From positions 1-56,793 of the IMG/VR virus record IMGVR_UViG_3300048839_000639: 56,793 nucleotides of DNA, one strand, 5' to 3'. The notes under the pieces are model-generated. The model ran no database searches, was not told the origin of the DNA, and saw only the letters and a list, made by a program, of their open reading frames with translations. Below are positions 55,915-56,793 of the stretch, piece by piece; within the stretch, counting starts at the first letter, position 1, and the number at the start of each line of letters is the position of its first letter. Source of the stretch: a virus. The translations under genes were made by a program, and so were the position numbers.

Positions 55915-56435
55915 GCAAGATTGACAGCAAGATCGACAGGGTGCACGCCATGCTAAACGGCGATGCGGTGGATTTCGGCTCCGTGCTTGACGCGATGAGC
56001 GGCACACGCTCGCGCAGGGTGTTTTCCCGCCCCATCGAGCCGGCCCAGCCGGTGAGGCCCATTGAGCCGGCAGACGTGCTCGCGCAGCCGGTGCAGGGGC
56101 AGACAAGGCAGGAGCGCACGGCGCAGGCCCACGCGCGCCGGCAGCGCATCATCGACTTCGTGGAATCGTATTTCGCATCGCATTACCGGCCGCCGACGAT
56201 CCGCGAGATTTGCGCCGGCGCCGGCATTGATTCGGCCAGCATGATCCTGTTTCACATGCGCGCCCTTTGCCAGAGTGGACAGATCGTTGACACCGGCGAC
56301 CACGGCGAAAGCCGGCGCTACGTGCCGGCGTGGTTGCCAGGAGTGATTAACCGTGAGATGGAAGCGCAGCGCGCAGCAAGACAGGCCGCAGGACAGGCAT
56401 CACGACAGCAGGACGCTGGTCATTCTGAGGGTTGA
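55911..56435 (+). CDS. LexA-type winged-helix protein without peptidase
   Basis: The 174-residue product (MSKIDSKIDRVHAMLNGDAV) has RRQRIIDFVESYFASHYRPP, TIREICAGAGIDSASMILFH and MRALCQSGQIVD, the LexA N-terminal DNA-binding pattern. No Ser-Lys peptidase domain follows. The start 1-80 is Pro-rich. It may occupy host SOS-type operators or regulate late genes. It ends near the circular join. Confidence 0.8.
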   Translation: MSKIDSKIDRVHAMLNGDAVDFGSVLDAMSGTRSRRVFSRPIEPAQPVRPIEPADVLAQPVQGQTRQERTAQAHARRQRIIDFVESYFASHYRPPTIREICAGAGIDSASMILFHMRALCQSGQIVDTGDHGESRRYVPAWLPGVINREMEAQRAARQAAGQASRQQDAGHSEG

Positions 56436-56538
56436 GCGTGGCCGTGTGGATTACAGGATCGTCGATGCGGCTGGCAGGACGGTGCGCGAAGGCGTGCAGC
56501 GACTGGCCGGCAAAAACAAACGGAGGCGATGCGTATGA
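56353..56538 (+). CDS. Small basic hypothetical protein
   Basis: A 61-residue frame opens at GTG 56353 and overlaps the LexA-type gene by 83 bases; a later start may be used. RTLVILRVERGRVDYRIVDA is a plausible beta hairpin and the end is KNKRRRCV. No good ribosome site. Family unknown. Confidence 0.4.
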   Translation: MRWKRSAQQDRPQDRHHDSRTLVILRVERGRVDYRIVDAAGRTVREGVQRLAGKNKRRRCV

Positions 56539-56553
56539 AGTGACAAAAAGGCC

Positions 56554-56600
56554 GACAGGTGAAGCTGCCGGCCAGCGCGGAGGAGTAACAACCGCGCTGG
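56554..56600 (+). promoter_or_regulatory. Adjacent hairpins before the lipoprotein gene
   Basis: CCAGCGCGG and CCGCGCTGG (56572-56580 with 56592-56600) form a perfect 9-bp stem; just before it, GGCCG/CCGGCC-type pairing is possible (56550-56573). No T-run follows. They mark the boundary between the replication module and the lipoprotein cluster, and may attenuate transcription. Confidence 0.55.
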
Positions 56601-56645
56601 ATCAGGATTCTAAGCGAACCAGTCAAATTAGAAAAAGGAGTAAAA

Positions 56646-56793
56646 ATGCAGAACGTTTACAAAATCATCGGCTTTGTCATCATCGCGCTCGTGGCGTTGA
56701 TGCTGGCCGGATGCGGCGACGGCGGCGGCGGCACCAGCTCGCTGCGGCAGCGCATCAACGGCGGGCAGGCAAACACCCAGCCCCCCCCCGCCC
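56646..56793 (+). CDS. Probable lipoprotein, N-terminal part (continues at base 1)
   Basis: The ATG at 56646 follows an AGGAG ribosome site and opens a frame that continues at base 1 after the circular join. The first residues (MQNVYKIIGFVIIALVALML) form a short charged start and a hydrophobic stretch, followed by the lipobox LAGC. This is a classical lipoprotein signal, so the mature protein would be lipid-anchored outside the cell membrane. The gene lies just downstream of two hairpins (56554-56600) and starts the region 1 cluster. It is cut only by the linear presentation. Confidence 0.85.
   Translation, partial: MQNVYKIIGFVIIALVALMLAGCGDGGGGTSSLRQRINGGQANTQPPPA
56658..56793. repeat. Terminal direct repeat, right copy (circular join)
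   Basis: This is the right copy of the 136-base end overlap. The single mismatch lies in a C-rich tract (A at 127 in the left copy, C here at 56784), which suggests a read-end error rather than a biological variant. Confidence 0.9.

Noticed and set aside
56784-56784. Biological variation at the end-overlap mismatch
   Set aside because: A single A/C difference in a C-run at the very end of the contig is best explained as a read or assembly error.

Overview
The window is almost certainly one complete, circular temperate phage genome of about 56,657 bp. Bases 1-136 recur at 56658-56793 with one mismatch, and a lipoprotein gene runs across the join. The virion module is that of a long-tailed, non-contractile (siphovirus-type) Caudoviricetes phage: terminase, portal, minor head, scaffold, capsid, connectors, tail tube, frameshifted tail chaperone, tape measure, tail tip and fibre. 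The host cannot be read directly. Pro/Ala/Thr-rich linkers, a Val/Glu-rich lipoprotein stalk, a dockerin-like motif and an effector-associated domain are all common in Chloroflexota, so I infer a Chloroflexota host with moderate confidence. The hexamer GCCGGC is strikingly frequent throughout.

Layout. (1) 56646 through the join to 5630, rightward: lipoprotein, large membrane protein, a GGGAGAAATT repeat array, a ribbon-helix-helix protein, a GIY-YIG-like protein, a metallophosphoesterase. (2) 5683-9067, leftward accessory operon driven by an operator-controlled promoter, with a hairpin in three of its gene gaps; it encodes a DUF1874 protein related to the AcrIII-1 anti-CRISPR ring nucleases. 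(3) 9584-14980, rightward: small membrane proteins, a putative -1 frameshift fusion to an effector-associated (death-like) domain, a secreted dockerin-like protein and repeat-rich probable surface proteins. (4) 15215-20710: a small tRNA-like gene, an excisionase-like protein, an N6-methylase-like protein, a leftward amidoligase plus class I glutamine amidotransferase pair, a DUF2958-like gene and a PAPS-reductase-like PP-loop gene. (5) 20750-39114: packaging, head and tail genes in canonical order. (6) 39195-51277, leftward early/lysogeny block: large serine integrase, tyrosine recombinase, RuvB-like ATPase, J-domain protein, DUF1064 nuclease, DNA methyltransferase, SNF2-type helicase and many tightly overlapped small genes. 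(7) 51278-52361: a lambda-like immunity region with a repressor and a Cro-like gene flanked by two matching promoter/operator units in opposite orientation. (8) 52567-56538, rightward: replication initiator with internal iteron palindromes, DnaC-like loader, LuxR-type HTH protein, C5 DNA methyltransferase, LexA-type winged-helix protein.

How it works together (inference). The repressor would silence the leftward recombination/replication-accessory block and the rightward replication block through shared ACAGAC-N4-GTCTGT operators. The initiator would open an origin inside its own gene and recruit a helicase through the DnaC-like loader. Late genes would then build and package the particle. 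The most novel candidates are the phage-encoded effector-associated domain joined by a CCCAAAC slippery site and hairpin to a membrane-anchored coiled coil, the DUF1874 protein whose catalytic-histidine position is tyrosine, and the amidoligase/amidotransferase cassette with its own promoter. I found no recognisable endolysin. All family names come from motif recognition by eye; no database search was run.
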